Below, piece by piece: positions 9,667 through 19,975 of a stretch of 41,909 nt of DNA. The stretch lies in contig JAJJLU010003649.1 in assembly GCA_023807065.1 (NCBI GenBank), forward strand, positions 1 through 41,909, in the 5' to 3' direction. Position 1 is the stretch's first letter. Each line of letters begins with the position of its first letter. The notes below the pieces were generated by a model. It had not been told where the DNA came from. It searched no databases and saw nothing but the letters and a program-made list of their open reading frames with translations. Made by a program: the position numbers and the translations under genes. This DNA is from Isotricha intestinalis (lineage: Eukaryota; Ciliophora; Litostomatea; Vestibuliferida; Isotrichidae).

Positions 9667-10785
9667 ATGAGTTTAATTTCACCAAAAACAAAAAATGAAT
9701 TTTTAGAAGAATCTACTTCAAAAAATATAAAACAATTAGGTAAATCTTCAAATACAACTGTTAATGGTTATTCTTTATATGATAAATATTTTTCAAAAGC
9801 ATATTTAAATAAAACAAATAAAAAAAAGAGTAAAAAAAAAGAGAATAAATTAAATTTTAATTCATCATTAAATATTAACAATTCAAAAAGAATAAATAGT
9901 AATAATTCAAGTAATTTATCGATTTACGAAGGAGAAAATAAAAATATAAAAAAAAATAATAAAAATGAATTTAATAAAATTATGGAAAATTATTTACATC
10001 AAAGAAATTATGATAGATTTCAAAGAAAAAAAAATTTCCAAATTAAATCATTAACCAATAGAAATATAAAATCAGAAAATAATAGTAATTCAAAAGTAAA
10101 TTTGAATAATAGTAGAAAAAATTTTTCAAGAAATAATTTAATTAATCAATTAAGTAAAAGAAAAAATGATTCTCTGAATAAAATATATAATAATAAAATT
10201 AAATTAACAAGAAATAAAAATTTAAGTATGAAAGATATAGAAAATTTTTCTTCTGTTAAAAGTTTAAAACATTTAAATAATATTAATTTAAATAATAATT
10301 TTAGAAAAGAAAATATTTATCCGAAAAAAATTTTAGAAATCAATATAACAAATAAAAAAAGTAAAAGAGAAACATCACCAAATAATAAAAATAATAATAC
10401 TTTTTTGATTAAAAATAAAAGCCAAAATAAAAAAAAACCACTATCAAAAAGAAAAACAGAAACAAATAATTCGAAAATTACAGAATTAGGAAAAAAATAT
10501 GATTTTCATTTTAATAATGAAAATAAATTATTAAATAAAAATAAAATAAATAAAAGTAAAAATTTAATAAAAAATAATTCTTGTAAAATAATAAATAATT
10601 ATTCAATAAAAAATGGAGAAAGTGAAACAAAAACAAATACATTAAATGAAAAAATAGAAAAAAAAGAAGTTGAACTTGAAGGACCTGAAATTATTCATTA
10701 TTCACTTGTTGAACTTATTCAAAAAGGAAGAAAAAAAATGAAAGAAATTTCTATTAGTTTAGATAATAAAAATAAAGCCAAGTAA
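9667..10785 (+). CDS. Low-complexity basic protein, unknown
   Basis: 372 residues, dominated by Asn, Lys and Ser. Only the two ends look constrained: an N-terminal block with NTTVNGYSLYDKYFSKAYL (about 28-48) and a C-terminal block ELEGPEIIHYSLVELIQKGR (about 335-355), which could be a short helix used for docking. The middle has clustered basic segments (RNYDRFQRKKNFQIKSLTNR). No family is recognised. It follows the 7828 gene in the same direction with 273 bp of AT-rich spacer. Given its composition, a disordered linker or scaffold protein is the most that can be suggested. Confidence 0.65.
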   Translation: MSLISPKTKNEFLEESTSKNIKQLGKSSNTTVNGYSLYDKYFSKAYLNKTNKKKSKKKENKLNFNSSLNINNSKRINSNNSSNLSIYEGENKNIKKNNKNEFNKIMENYLHQRNYDRFQRKKNFQIKSLTNRNIKSENNSNSKVNLNNSRKNFSRNNLINQLSKRKNDSLNKIYNNKIKLTRNKNLSMKDIENFSSVKSLKHLNNINLNNNFRKENIYPKKILEINITNKKSKRETSPNNKNNNTFLIKNKSQNKKKPLSKRKTETNNSKITELGKKYDFHFNNENKLLNKNKINKSKNLIKNNSCKIINNYSIKNGESETKTNTLNEKIEKKEVELEGPEIIHYSLVELIQKGRKKMKEISISLDNKNKAK

Positions 10786-11194
10786 TTTTTTGTTTTATTT
10801 TATTTATTTATATTTTTTAAATTTTTAATTATATTTATAATATAGATTAAAATTTTTTTATTTAATTATTTTTTATCTTTAAATTAAATTATGTGATGGT
10901 AATTATTAACAGTAAATATCATCTTTTAGTTTTTAAGGGAATATTAAATCAAAAATCTAAAATTTGAAAAAATTTTTATTTTAAAAATTATTAATTAAAA
11001 AAATATTTACACTAAAATATAATCTTTTAATTCCAATAATGGATATTTTTTAAATTATAATGCTAATACTAATAAAATATTATATATAAAAGTGTTTTAT
11101 TATAGAAAAAATTTACATTAAACAAATTAAAATTTTCTGAGAAAAAAAGAAAATTTTTAAATTTTTAATTTACTTTTAAATTAATATATTAAAT
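10786..11194. other. 409-bp intergenic region
   Basis: Between two plus-strand genes, so it should hold the terminator of the first and the promoter of the kinase gene. It is A/T throughout. A slightly less AT-rich patch lies near 10889-10925 (GTGATGGTAATTATTAACAG). I see no ORF, RNA gene or repeat that I can support. Confidence 0.55.
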
Positions 11195-14100
11195 ATGGAT
11201 GATAAAAAGAAAAATGTTTCAAATACAAAAACTATTACTCTAAAAATTAAACCAAAGCAAATTCCTATAAAAAATTTTGGAATTTTTTCTGCTTTTTCTT
11301 CAAATTCAAATTCATTTAGACAATCTTTAAAAACATCTTCAAAAGTATCTCCTGATAAAAATAATATCAACAGTATAAATAAAATATATAATAATAATAA
11401 TGAAGAAATGATTACAGAAGGAAAAGAAATTGAGGAAAAAACATTAGAATTTATAAAAAGGAAATTTATTAAAAAGAAAAATTCAAATTTTTTAAATTAT
11501 ACAAATCCAATAAATCATCTGAATAAAATATATGGAAAGAAAGATAATAATGCAATTAAAACTCATATTACAAATACCAATAGTATAAGTATGAACACAA
11601 GTTTACAAAATAATACAAAAATTTATTCTGAAGATAAAAGCAAAACTTTAAATCATACTTTAAATAAAATTATTATTTCTCCTCGAGATGAAATAATTAA
11701 AGGAATTAATGAAATAAATGAAAATAATGAAAATAATGAAAATAATATTATTAACCATAATAACTGTAATAATAATGTTAAAAGTAATAATAACAATAAT
11801 AAACCCAGATTAGGGAGTGGTATACATGAAAAGAAAATTTCAATGAAAATTTTTAATAAATTAGTTAGTAGTTTAAATAAAAATAAAAAGGATTTAATTG
11901 GAAGTGTGAATCTTATTCAACAACAAAAAAAAAGAATGGCTCAAACTGCATTAAATTCAAGAAAAAATTCAAATGAAAAAAGAGTATCAAAATTAATAAA
12001 TCATAAAAAAGGAAATAAAATAAATTTTTATAATAATGAAAATAATATTCAAAATGAATATAAAAACTCTGTTAAGAAGGAGAAACAACAAAGTGAAAAT
12101 AATTCAATATCAAATTCAATGAATATTAATAATATAACAACAAATCAAATAAATAATAATAATAATTCAAATATTAGTAATACTTTAAATAATAATAATA
12201 ATAATAATAATCTTAGTAAAGATAATATTCAAAATAATAAAATTGTAAATCAAAAGTCTTTTTTTCCTTTAACTGCTCCGATGTCAAAACAAAATTCAAA
12301 AGCAAATTCAAAACAAAAAAATAATCCAAATAATAATAATATTAATAATAATAGCAAAGAAAAAAATAATAAAATTGAAAATAAGTTAACTTCTAAAATT
12401 GAAAAATTAGGTTTAAATAATATTAAAAAAGGAAACTATTCTTCTGCAAATTCACCAGGTCATTATTTTATAAATAATATTAATAATAATAATAGTAATA
12501 ATAAAGAAAGTTCACTTGGGAAGAAAAAAAATATAAAAAATGTTGATATTAAGAATTTAATATATAAAAAAAATTTAGGTTCAATTAATAAATTATTAAA
12601 TGAATTCAAAAATGAATTAAGTAATAAACAATTTTTAAAAGAACAAACAAATAAAATAATAAAAAAACAGAAAAAAAACAAAAAAATAAAAAAAGAAAAA
12701 ATATATAATCAAAATCATAAACATAATAGAAATCCAGAGCCAAATAATTATTTAAATAATTCAAATACATCATTATTATCAACAATGAAAGATTCAAATT
12801 ACTATTTAAAAGAAAGTGAAATGTTATCAAAAAGTATTAAAGATTATTATAATAAAAATAAAGAATATCCAAAGACAGATTTATCATTTTACAAATTTGG
12901 AAGAAAAATAGGAAAAGGAGCTTTTGGAAAAGTAAATTTAGGTTTAAATATTTTAACAGGAAGAGTAGTTGCAATAAAATCATTTAATAAAGAAAATATA
13001 ATAAATGAAATATCGAAGAAAAAAATATTATATGAAACAAATTTAATGAGAAAATTACGTCATCCTTCAATCACAAAAATTTTAGAAACTTTTGAAACGG
13101 AAAAATATATGTTAATTATAATGGAATATATTTCAGGAGGAAATTTACAATCTTTTGTGAAAAAAAGGAGAAAATTAGGAGAAAAAACAGCAAAAATATT
13201 ATTTAAACAAATAATAGATGGAATAAAATATATTCATAGTCAAAATATAGTTCATAGAGATATAAAATTAGAAAATATTTTAATAGATTTGAATAATAAT
13301 ATTAAAATATGTGATTTTGGAGTAGGAAAATTAATAAATCAAAATTTAATATTACATGATCAATGTGGAACTCCAGTTTATATGGCTCCAGAAATAATAA
13401 AAGATAAAGGATATTTAGGTTTTCCAGTTGATATTTGGTCAAGTGGTATTGCTTTATATATTATGTTAAGTGGTAATGTCCCTTTTAATAGAGGAAAATT
13501 AAATGATTTACAATATGAAATTTTAAATACTCCTTTAAATCCAATTAAAAATATTAGTAATGAAGCTAATGATTTATTATTTAATATTCTAAATAAAGAC
13601 CCTAAAAAAAGATTTAATGCTGATGATATTTTAAATCATCCTTGGTTAAAAATGAGTGATGTGGAATTTAATATGAATTTAAATGTTAATAAATATCATT
13701 TATTTACTAATGCTGAAATGATTCTTTTAAGTAAAACTCATATTGATTATAGGAAAGCTCCTAAAGGAGAATTAGGAGAAAATTTTACTTTGAGAAATTT
13801 ATATACTATTGATGATAATGTTGATAAGAATAATAAAAATATTGAAACTAAAAGTATTATCTTAGCTCCTTATAATACTATACTCACTGATGATGAAAGT
13901 TATAGTGAAGAATTAGATAATATTAATCCAGAAATTAATACTGAAAATGATATTATTAAATTTAATGGGAAAGTTAAGGAATTTAATATTAATTATGAAT
14001 TAAATAATAATGAAGAAATTGATAATGGAATGTTAATTAATTCTAAAAATGATTTAATTTGTGAAGAAGTTAATAATTCTAAAAATAATATTAGTAATAG

Positions 14101-14302
14101 TGGGATTGTTGTTAAAAGTAATATGCAAAATAAAAATAATAATAATAATAATTCTTTTATTATCAATGATTATTTTGTCAATATGGTAGTTGATTTAGGA
14201 TATAAGAAAGATTATGTTATTAAATGTTTAGAAAAAAATGAATTAAATCCTGCTACTGCTGCTTATTATTTATTTTCAATTTATGAAAACATCAAATCTT
14301 AA
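11195..14302 (+). CDS. CAMK/MARK-SNF1-like Ser/Thr protein kinase with C-terminal UBA-like segment
   Basis: 1035 residues. Residues 1-560 are Asn/Lys/Ser-rich and probably disordered. A complete kinase domain spans about 564-825. It has the glycine loop GKGAFGKV, beta3 Lys in VVAIKSF, VHRDIKLENIL, CDFGVGKL, GTPVYMAPEI, and DIWSSGIALYIMLSGNVPF, and it ends KRFNADDILNHPWL. All catalytic residues are present, and the Thr of GTPVY sits where activation-loop kinases are phosphorylated. The last 45 residues (VNMVVDLGYKKDYVIKCLEK, then NPATAAYYLF) look like the UBA domain found after the kinase domain in MARK/SNF1-type enzymes, but here about 165 residues separate the two. It likely phosphorylates Ser/Thr in polarity, energy or cytoskeletal signalling; the substrate is unknown. 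It converges on the CK1-CDPK gene. Confidence 0.9.
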   Translation: MDDKKKNVSNTKTITLKIKPKQIPIKNFGIFSAFSSNSNSFRQSLKTSSKVSPDKNNINSINKIYNNNNEEMITEGKEIEEKTLEFIKRKFIKKKNSNFLNYTNPINHLNKIYGKKDNNAIKTHITNTNSISMNTSLQNNTKIYSEDKSKTLNHTLNKIIISPRDEIIKGINEINENNENNENNIINHNNCNNNVKSNNNNNKPRLGSGIHEKKISMKIFNKLVSSLNKNKKDLIGSVNLIQQQKKRMAQTALNSRKNSNEKRVSKLINHKKGNKINFYNNENNIQNEYKNSVKKEKQQSENNSISNSMNINNITTNQINNNNNSNISNTLNNNNNNNNLSKDNIQNNKIVNQKSFFPLTAPMSKQNSKANSKQKNNPNNNNINNNSKEKNNKIENKLTSKIEKLGLNNIKKGNYSSANSPGHYFINNINNNNSNNKESSLGKKKNIKNVDIKNLIYKKNLGSINKLLNEFKNELSNKQFLKEQTNKIIKKQKKNKKIKKEKIYNQNHKHNRNPEPNNYLNNSNTSLLSTMKDSNYYLKESEMLSKSIKDYYNKNKEYPKTDLSFYKFGRKIGKGAFGKVNLGLNILTGRVVAIKSFNKENIINEISKKKILYETNLMRKLRHPSITKILETFETEKYMLIIMEYISGGNLQSFVKKRRKLGEKTAKILFKQIIDGIKYIHSQNIVHRDIKLENILIDLNNNIKICDFGVGKLINQNLILHDQCGTPVYMAPEIIKDKGYLGFPVDIWSSGIALYIMLSGNVPFNRGKLNDLQYEILNTPLNPIKNISNEANDLLFNILNKDPKKRFNADDILNHPWLKMSDVEFNMNLNVNKYHLFTNAEMILLSKTHIDYRKAPKGELGENFTLRNLYTIDDNVDKNNKNIETKSIILAPYNTILTDDESYSEELDNINPEINTENDIIKFNGKVKEFNINYELNNNEEIDNGMLINSKNDLICEEVNNSKNNISNSGIVVKSNMQNKNNNNNNSFIINDYFVNMVVDLGYKKDYVIKCLEKNELNPATAAYYLFSIYENIKS

Positions 14303-14609
14303 TATATTGTATATTTCTACAATTTATTTATGTATACTTATTTAATTGCTTTTTTAAATACTATATTATATATTTATATTAAATTAAGAAGAAAAATTAT
14401 TATTTTGAAGAATATTCTCAATAAACTTTTAAAATAAAACTTTTTTAAACTATTATATAATTTAATTAACTCATATAAATAATTATATATAGAATTATCC
14501 TTTATTAAAATAATATAACATTCCTCTTTACAAATAAAATTATAAAATACTTTTAAAAAAATATATATATAATTACTATTAAACTATTATTATTAATAGA
14601 ATATTATTA
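14303..14609. other. 307-bp convergent intergenic region
   Basis: Separates the 3' ends of the two kinase genes. It is nearly pure A/T with scattered short TATA runs near 14560. It must hold both 3' UTR ends and polyadenylation signals, but no single motif stands out. Confidence 0.5.
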
Positions 14610-17600
14610 TTAATTTCCATCTTCAATATCTTCTTCTTCAAAACTAAAATTTTCAATATCTAAATTTTCACTTTCAAAACTTCCTTCTTCCATATTATTA
14701 TGAGATGCATTCATAACTCGGATAAAATCATCAAAATCAATTTCATCTTTATTATTATCATTTAATTCTTCAATAATTTTTTTCCATTGTTTAATATCTC
14801 CTCCGAAAATATTTTTAATTTCTTGAACAGTAATTTTTCCATCACCATCTTTATCAATTAATTTAAAAGTTTTTTCTAATTTATCATCAGTCATTAATTT
14901 CTTAGAATCCATAGTTGCAGTTAAAAATTCAATATATGAAATATCACCATTACCATCTAAATCAATAGATCCAAAAATTTTATTAGTTAAATTGATTGCA
15001 TCTTTTTCACCATAAATTTTAATTAATTCTTTTAAAAAAACTTTTTTTGTAACTTTTCCAGTTCCATTAACATCAAATTTATTAAATATTGAATTTAATT
15101 TATCTTCTTCATGTTTTAAATCAAAATGATTTACCATAAATTGTAATACTGCTTGTTTAAATTTATTTATTTTTATAAAACCTGCCATTTTATGAACTGC
15201 TTTTATTTTATTTAAAGTTTCTAAATTTGATATCACTGAATTTGCAAATATATTTTTAAACCATTTATGTTTTAAACATAACTCTGCATTTGGTCTTTTT
15301 TTTGGGTTTTTAGATAACATTTTTTTAATTAAATCTTTACATGAATTTGAAATATTTTGCCATTCATTTTGTTTAAATTTGGGTTCTGTAAATTTAATAT
15401 TATGTAATATTTCATCATCATTTTTTCCTTCAAAAGGAGGATATTCACAAATTAAAATATATATAATAATTCCACAAGACCATATATCACATAATTCATT
15501 ATAATTTTTATTTATTACTTCTGGAGCAACATAATAATGTGTTCCTATAAAATCTGTTAATTTTTTTCCTGGCCAAAATTCAGTTGCTGTTGAAAAATTA
15601 ACAAATTTAATTTTATATTTATCTTCTATTTTTTTAATGACTATACTTTCTGGTTTAATATCTCTATGAACTATATTTAATGAATGTAAATAATTGACTG
15701 TTAATAAAATTTCCTTCATTACTTGACAAGCTTCTTTTTCATGAAATGATTTATCATTTACTATATATTCAAATAATGGTTTTCCATCAATATTATCACA
15801 TATTACATAATAATTTTCATTATCATCAAATATTTCAAATATTGTTATTATATTTGGATGAGATAATTTTTTTAATATTTCTATTTCTTTTTTATTGTAT
15901 TTTGTCTTATTTATTATTCTCATTGAACGATATTGATGTAATTTTTTATGAAGAACCCTTTTATATATTCCTAATGATTCATCTAATTCTAAATCTTCTA
16001 ATATTTCATAATCATCTTTTATTTGATCTGTTTTTACTTCTAATAATTTTTCTCTTGATAGATTAAATTTCATAAAATTAGCATCTCCTAAATTTATATC
16101 TAAAAGCTGCTTTGACCTTCTTCTTGCTAATAATAAATTTTCATTTCCTGAAAATGAATTTTTTTTACTTTTTTTATTTAGAAGTAAATCAGATGAAGAT
16201 AATTTTAATCCTAGAAATTTACTTGATTTTAACCTTCTACTTTCTAAATTTGGAGTTAAATGTGAAATATTTTCATTTTTATTATCAGAATCAAAAGAAA
16301 ACCTAGTTCTTGAATTTTTTTTTTCTATCAATGGATTACCTTTTAAACTAATAACTCTTTCAATTTTAATTTTTTCTGATTTTTTTGTTTTTTCAGGTTG
16401 ATGAATTCTAACAGTTTTAATAGGAGAAACACAATTGTCTTTATTAATAATTTTATGTATTTTTTCATCTATTTTTTCAATAATTTTATTATCATTATCA
16501 ATTTGAAAATTATCAATACCATCAGGATTAAAATCTAATTTTAAAGTATTATCAGAATTAGATGAACTAGATTCAGAAATAGAATAAGTGTTTTTACTTT
16601 TTGAAATTTTACTATTTGATTCAGAATTTTTAGAACTAACTTCAACTTCATATTGAGGAATATTTTCATTAGATTTTTCAATACCAAAAAATTGAACCTT
16701 TTTTTTGACTTCTTTAATTCCAATATCTTTTTTTTCAGTATTAGTATTATTTCGATTAATGTATTTTATTCTTTTACTGCTACTTTTATTAGAAAGAGAA
16801 ACTCTAATAGTATTGTCCAAATGACTACTACATATATTACAATTTTTAGGAGAATTTAATGAATGATGAATACAATCAGTTCCTTTAAATCTATATTTAT
16901 CCCAAATATGATTTATATCATCAAAAGTCCAATCAAATTTTAAATAATCTCTATCTAAATCATATATTGCTTGACAAGTAGTTAACATATTAATAAAAAA
17001 ACCTCTTAATAAATCATAATCTGGTTTATCTTCAAATTTTAAACTTTTAACATATTTAAAATAAAAAACCATTTCTTGAGGTAAATTAAAGCATAAAATT
17101 TCAACTGGAATTTGTAATTTTTTTTCCATTATTTTCTTAAATTTTTCTCCAATTGCATCATCTTTTAATCCTTGCCAAGGAAGACTTCCTTTTAAAAATA
17201 ATACTAAAACATAACCAATACTTTCTAAATCATCTCTTCTACTTTGTTCAATTCCCAAATGAGTATTAATCGATATATATCTTGCAGTTCCTATTAAATT
17301 TCTTCCTTCTCTATAAGGAATATGTTGTTGATTTTTTTTCATTATATATTTTCTACTTAAACCAAAATCTATCAAATGAATAACATTAGCATTCTTTCTG
17401 TGTCCAATTAAAAAATTTTCTGGTTTAATATCTCGATGAATTATACCACGATTATGAATATATTCAATTCTATTTATCATTTGAATTGCTAATAAACAAA
17501 CAGTTGAAAGAGTAAATTTATTCATTGAACAATATTTAAATAAATCTATTAAATTTGGTCCTAAAAATTCAATAATCATATAATAACCTGAATTATCATT

Positions 17601-17987
17601 TAATATTCCCATTCCATAAAATTTAGGAACTCCAATAACTGTTTCTTGTGGTAAAGCTATATTTCCAGTTAAATCTTGTTTTGTTGATATATTTAATAAT
17701 GTTGTATAAATTTTTGATTCTACTTTTAATTGAGGTGGTTTTTTTTCATTCAATGCCGAACATTTTTCTTTTTTAATTATTACTTCTATATTATCTCTTA
17801 AATTATATGATAAATATATTTTTCCGAATGAACCAGCGCCTATTAAATTTAATATTACATAATTATTTGCTATTAAATGTTTAAAATTTAAATTTTTCTG
17901 GGTTTTCTGCTTTGATGTAGTATTTCCTTTTAAAACTCGACTATTTAAAGTTTTTATATTTTCTTCTTCTGTAATGATTTCTGACAT
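14610..17987 (-). CDS. Casein kinase 1 fused to a degenerate CDPK with EF hands
   Basis: One uninterrupted 1125-residue frame with two kinase domains. Domain 1 (about 41-320) is CK1: GAGSFGKIYL, Lys in VIIKKE, IIHRDIKPENFLIG (HRD about 179-181), LIDFGLSRKY, and the CK1 signature GTARYISINTHLGIEQSRRD. All catalytic residues are kept. A Ser/Asn/Lys-rich linker follows (about 380-665). Domain 2 (about 670-935) is CDPK-like, with DIWSCGIIIYILICEYPPF, a junction segment and EF hands near 972, 1006, 1043 and 1078. In domain 2 the glycine loop is lost, beta3 Lys is Arg690, HRD is kept (774-776) but the metal Asn is Ser (KPES), and DFG is NFS (797-799), so it is probably a pseudokinase. EF2 (DLDGNGDISYIE) and EF3 (DKDGDGKITVQE) are canonical; EF1 has Val at position 12 and EF4 is weak. 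Confidence 0.9.
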   Translation of the reverse strand: MSEIITEEENIKTLNSRVLKGNTTSKQKTQKNLNFKHLIANNYVILNLIGAGSFGKIYLSYNLRDNIEVIIKKEKCSALNEKKPPQLKVESKIYTTLLNISTKQDLTGNIALPQETVIGVPKFYGMGILNDNSGYYMIIEFLGPNLIDLFKYCSMNKFTLSTVCLLAIQMINRIEYIHNRGIIHRDIKPENFLIGHRKNANVIHLIDFGLSRKYIMKKNQQHIPYREGRNLIGTARYISINTHLGIEQSRRDDLESIGYVLVLFLKGSLPWQGLKDDAIGEKFKKIMEKKLQIPVEILCFNLPQEMVFYFKYVKSLKFEDKPDYDLLRGFFINMLTTCQAIYDLDRDYLKFDWTFDDINHIWDKYRFKGTDCIHHSLNSPKNCNICSSHLDNTIRVSLSNKSSSKRIKYINRNNTNTEKKDIGIKEVKKKVQFFGIEKSNENIPQYEVEVSSKNSESNSKISKSKNTYSISESSSSNSDNTLKLDFNPDGIDNFQIDNDNKIIEKIDEKIHKIINKDNCVSPIKTVRIHQPEKTKKSEKIKIERVISLKGNPLIEKKNSRTRFSFDSDNKNENISHLTPNLESRRLKSSKFLGLKLSSSDLLLNKKSKKNSFSGNENLLLARRRSKQLLDINLGDANFMKFNLSREKLLEVKTDQIKDDYEILEDLELDESLGIYKRVLHKKLHQYRSMRIINKTKYNKKEIEILKKLSHPNIITIFEIFDDNENYYVICDNIDGKPLFEYIVNDKSFHEKEACQVMKEILLTVNYLHSLNIVHRDIKPESIVIKKIEDKYKIKFVNFSTATEFWPGKKLTDFIGTHYYVAPEVINKNYNELCDIWSCGIIIYILICEYPPFEGKNDDEILHNIKFTEPKFKQNEWQNISNSCKDLIKKMLSKNPKKRPNAELCLKHKWFKNIFANSVISNLETLNKIKAVHKMAGFIKINKFKQAVLQFMVNHFDLKHEEDKLNSIFNKFDVNGTGKVTKKVFLKELIKIYGEKDAINLTNKIFGSIDLDGNGDISYIEFLTATMDSKKLMTDDKLEKTFKLIDKDGDGKITVQEIKNIFGGDIKQWKKIIEELNDNNKDEIDFDDFIRVMNASHNNMEEGSFESENLDIENFSFEEEDIEDGN

Positions 17988-18078
17988 AATATTTTTGTTT
18001 ATATTATTTTATTATTATATTTAAGTTAATTTATAAATTTATGAATAAAAGTTTTTTATATTTATAAAAATTATAAAC

Positions 18079-18896
18079 CTATTTATTTAATTTTTTTTTA
18101 ATTCTAAATTTTCTTACTCTATAAATTATTCTTCTTATTTTAATTGGTCTTTCAATAATTTCATTTCTTAAAGAATCTAAATCATCTTGAGTTGTTAACC
18201 TACTATTTATTAATTCTTCTTTTGATTCATTTCTTTTTAAAATATTATTGTTTTCACTTTCTTCATTTATTGTATCTATTATTTGAATTTTTTCTGATTT
18301 TTCATTTCCAAGATATAAATTTTGTTCAAACAATAGTATATTATTATTTTGTATATTTTCTTCTTTTATTTCTTTTTCTTTTTCTTTTAATGTTTTATTT
18401 TTTTGTAAAAATTCATTCATTGAATTAATACTGTAATGTTTTTTATTTTTTACAATAAGGAAATCAATATATTCTTTTAAATTTTTTTGAGTAATATTTA
18501 TTTTTTCTAAAATTTTATCAAAAGAATATTTTAAAATATAAATTGTATCATTACATCCTTTACATTTTATATCATAAACTGTAATATTTCTTTCAAATAG
18601 TTTAATTATATTTTTATTCATTATTTTATTTTTAGTTTCTTTATTTTTATATCTCTTTAAATGTGCAAAATCGTATATTTTAGTCCAAGGTAAACCTAAA
18701 AGAAGGTAAGATGTATGTAAAAAAGCTTTGATTATTTTTATTTATACTTCTTGAACTATTTTCAAATTGAATTATATTAAAGTCTGTTGAATATAATCTA
18801 TGAAATCTCTTTTCTTTTTCAAAATCTGAACTTATAAAATTAGTTATTTCAGATTCTGATTTTGACTTAAAAGAATATTTTTTTTTTTTTTGACAT
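18079..18896 (-). CDS. Two-exon gene, unknown product
   Basis: Exon 2 (18695-18079) encodes the bulk. A frame open upstream of the obvious Met (18621) contains LPWTKIYDFAHLKRYKNKE, so the gene starts further up. Exon 1 (about 18896-18748) reads YSFKSKSESEITNFISSDFE, then KRFHRLYSTDFNIIQFENSS. It joins through a 52-nt GT-AG intron, giving SRS-LPWTKIYDF. The only nearby ATG (18896-18894) is followed by a 14-A run. That run puts the ATG out of frame by one base, so either the homopolymer is miscounted or a further 5' exon exists. The product is about 255 residues, with CKGC (a possible half metal site), a helical acidic middle and a basic tail (RRIIYRVRKFRIKKK), ending with TAG. No family is recognised. 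Confidence 0.55.
18696..18747 (-). other. Intron, 52 nt, GT-AG (probable)
   Basis: Minus-strand intron starting GTATAAAT and ending CTTACCTTCTTTTAG. Splicing joins A|GT to restore a Ser codon and links two open frames with normal codon use. It is longer than the other introns here, and there is no homolog to check it, so it is less certain. Confidence 0.5.
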
Positions 18897-19018
18897 TAAT
18901 TTTTATAATTTTAATTAATATTTATAATTTACATTATCTATTTTAAATTTATTAAAAATATAAATTATCATTATTAAAATAAATAAATATATTTTTCATA
19001 AATAATAAATTACTGTTT

Positions 19019-19826
19019 TTATAATTTACAACAATTATTATTATTAGAAGATAAATTATTTTGATTAAAAAAAGAATTATCAACAACAATAGAATTTTCA
19101 TTTCCTTTAAAATATTGACTATTTAAATAACCTAATTTAATACTTTCACTTCTTAATTGAAATTTTTCATCATCAAGAGATTTGATAATATCTTCAATTA
19201 AATTATCAAAAATATCTTGAACTCCAATATTATTTAAAGCAGAAGCTTTAAAATATTTCATTTGATTTTCCTTTGAAAATTTTTCAACATCCTTTTAAAA
19301 TAAAATTATATAAAATTAAATAATACATCTTCATTAATAGTCCAATTAGAACTATTAAGTGAATTATCTTCAACTTTAATATCAATTTTATTTGAAACTA
19401 AATATTTAATACAATTTTCATTTGCAAATTGTTTAATTTCTTTTAACCAATTTTTTAAAGAATAAAAAGATTTTAAATTAGTAGAATCAAATAATAAAAT
19501 TATTCCTTGAGCTCCTTTATAATAAGAAGAAATCATTGTTCTAAATTTTTCATTTCCTGCAGTATCCCACTAATAATATTAATATTATTTAAAGTTACTA
19601 TTTCAAATCTTATTGTTAAATCTGATTTTAATTTTATTTTCTTTACTAAATAATCTATACCTACACTTTGTTTATAATCTTCTTTCACTTTTTCATTTGA
19701 AACATAACAATGAATCATTGTTGTTTTTCCTACTCCACTCTCTCCTATTAAAACTACTTTTATTAAAGGAGCTTTAATGCTTTTTTTGCTTTGAATTAAA
19801 TTCTCATATTTTTCATTATTTTGCAT
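19019..19826 (-). CDS. Rab-like small GTPase, three exons
   Basis: Exons 19826-19599, 19569-19327 and 19291-19019 give about 247 residues. Exon 1 has the P-loop GESGVGKTT (28-36) and the switch I region [11 protein letters not shown]. Splicing creates [20 protein letters not shown] (switch II), followed by IILLFD, SNKID and, in exon 3, [21 protein letters not shown] (the Rab SA motif and last helix). The C-terminus is CCKL, a double-Cys prenylation site. The switch II Gln used in GTP hydrolysis (DTAGQE in most Rabs) is Asn here, so hydrolysis may be slow. It likely acts in vesicle traffic as a prenylated membrane switch. It is divergent from the PP1 gene with 149 bp between the starts. Each exon joint falls where Rab homology demands it, so I am confident in the model. 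Confidence 0.88.
19292..19326 (-). other. Intron, 35 nt, GT-AG
   Basis: Second intron of the Rab-like gene. It begins GTATTATTTAA and ends ATTTTAAAAG. Removing it (phase 0, between an Asp codon and a GAT) restores the Rab frame from NEDV into EKFSKEN and the SA motif; unspliced, the frame stops within 20 bases. Confidence 0.85.
19570..19598 (-). other. Intron, 29 nt, GT-AG
   Basis: First intron of the Rab-like gene. It begins GTAACTTTAAA and ends AATATTATTAG. Removal (phase 0) creates the invariant WDTAG motif directly after RFEI, so the position is certain. Confidence 0.95.
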
Positions 19827-19975
19827 TTTTTTATTTTTTTACTTACTTTTAAAATTGAATAAAAATAAATTTCAAAAAATATGAAAATAAAAAAAAAATA
19901 AAATTATAAATAATTAATAAAAAAAAACTAAAACCCAAGAAAAAAAAAAAAAAATATAAAAACAAAAAAAATAAA

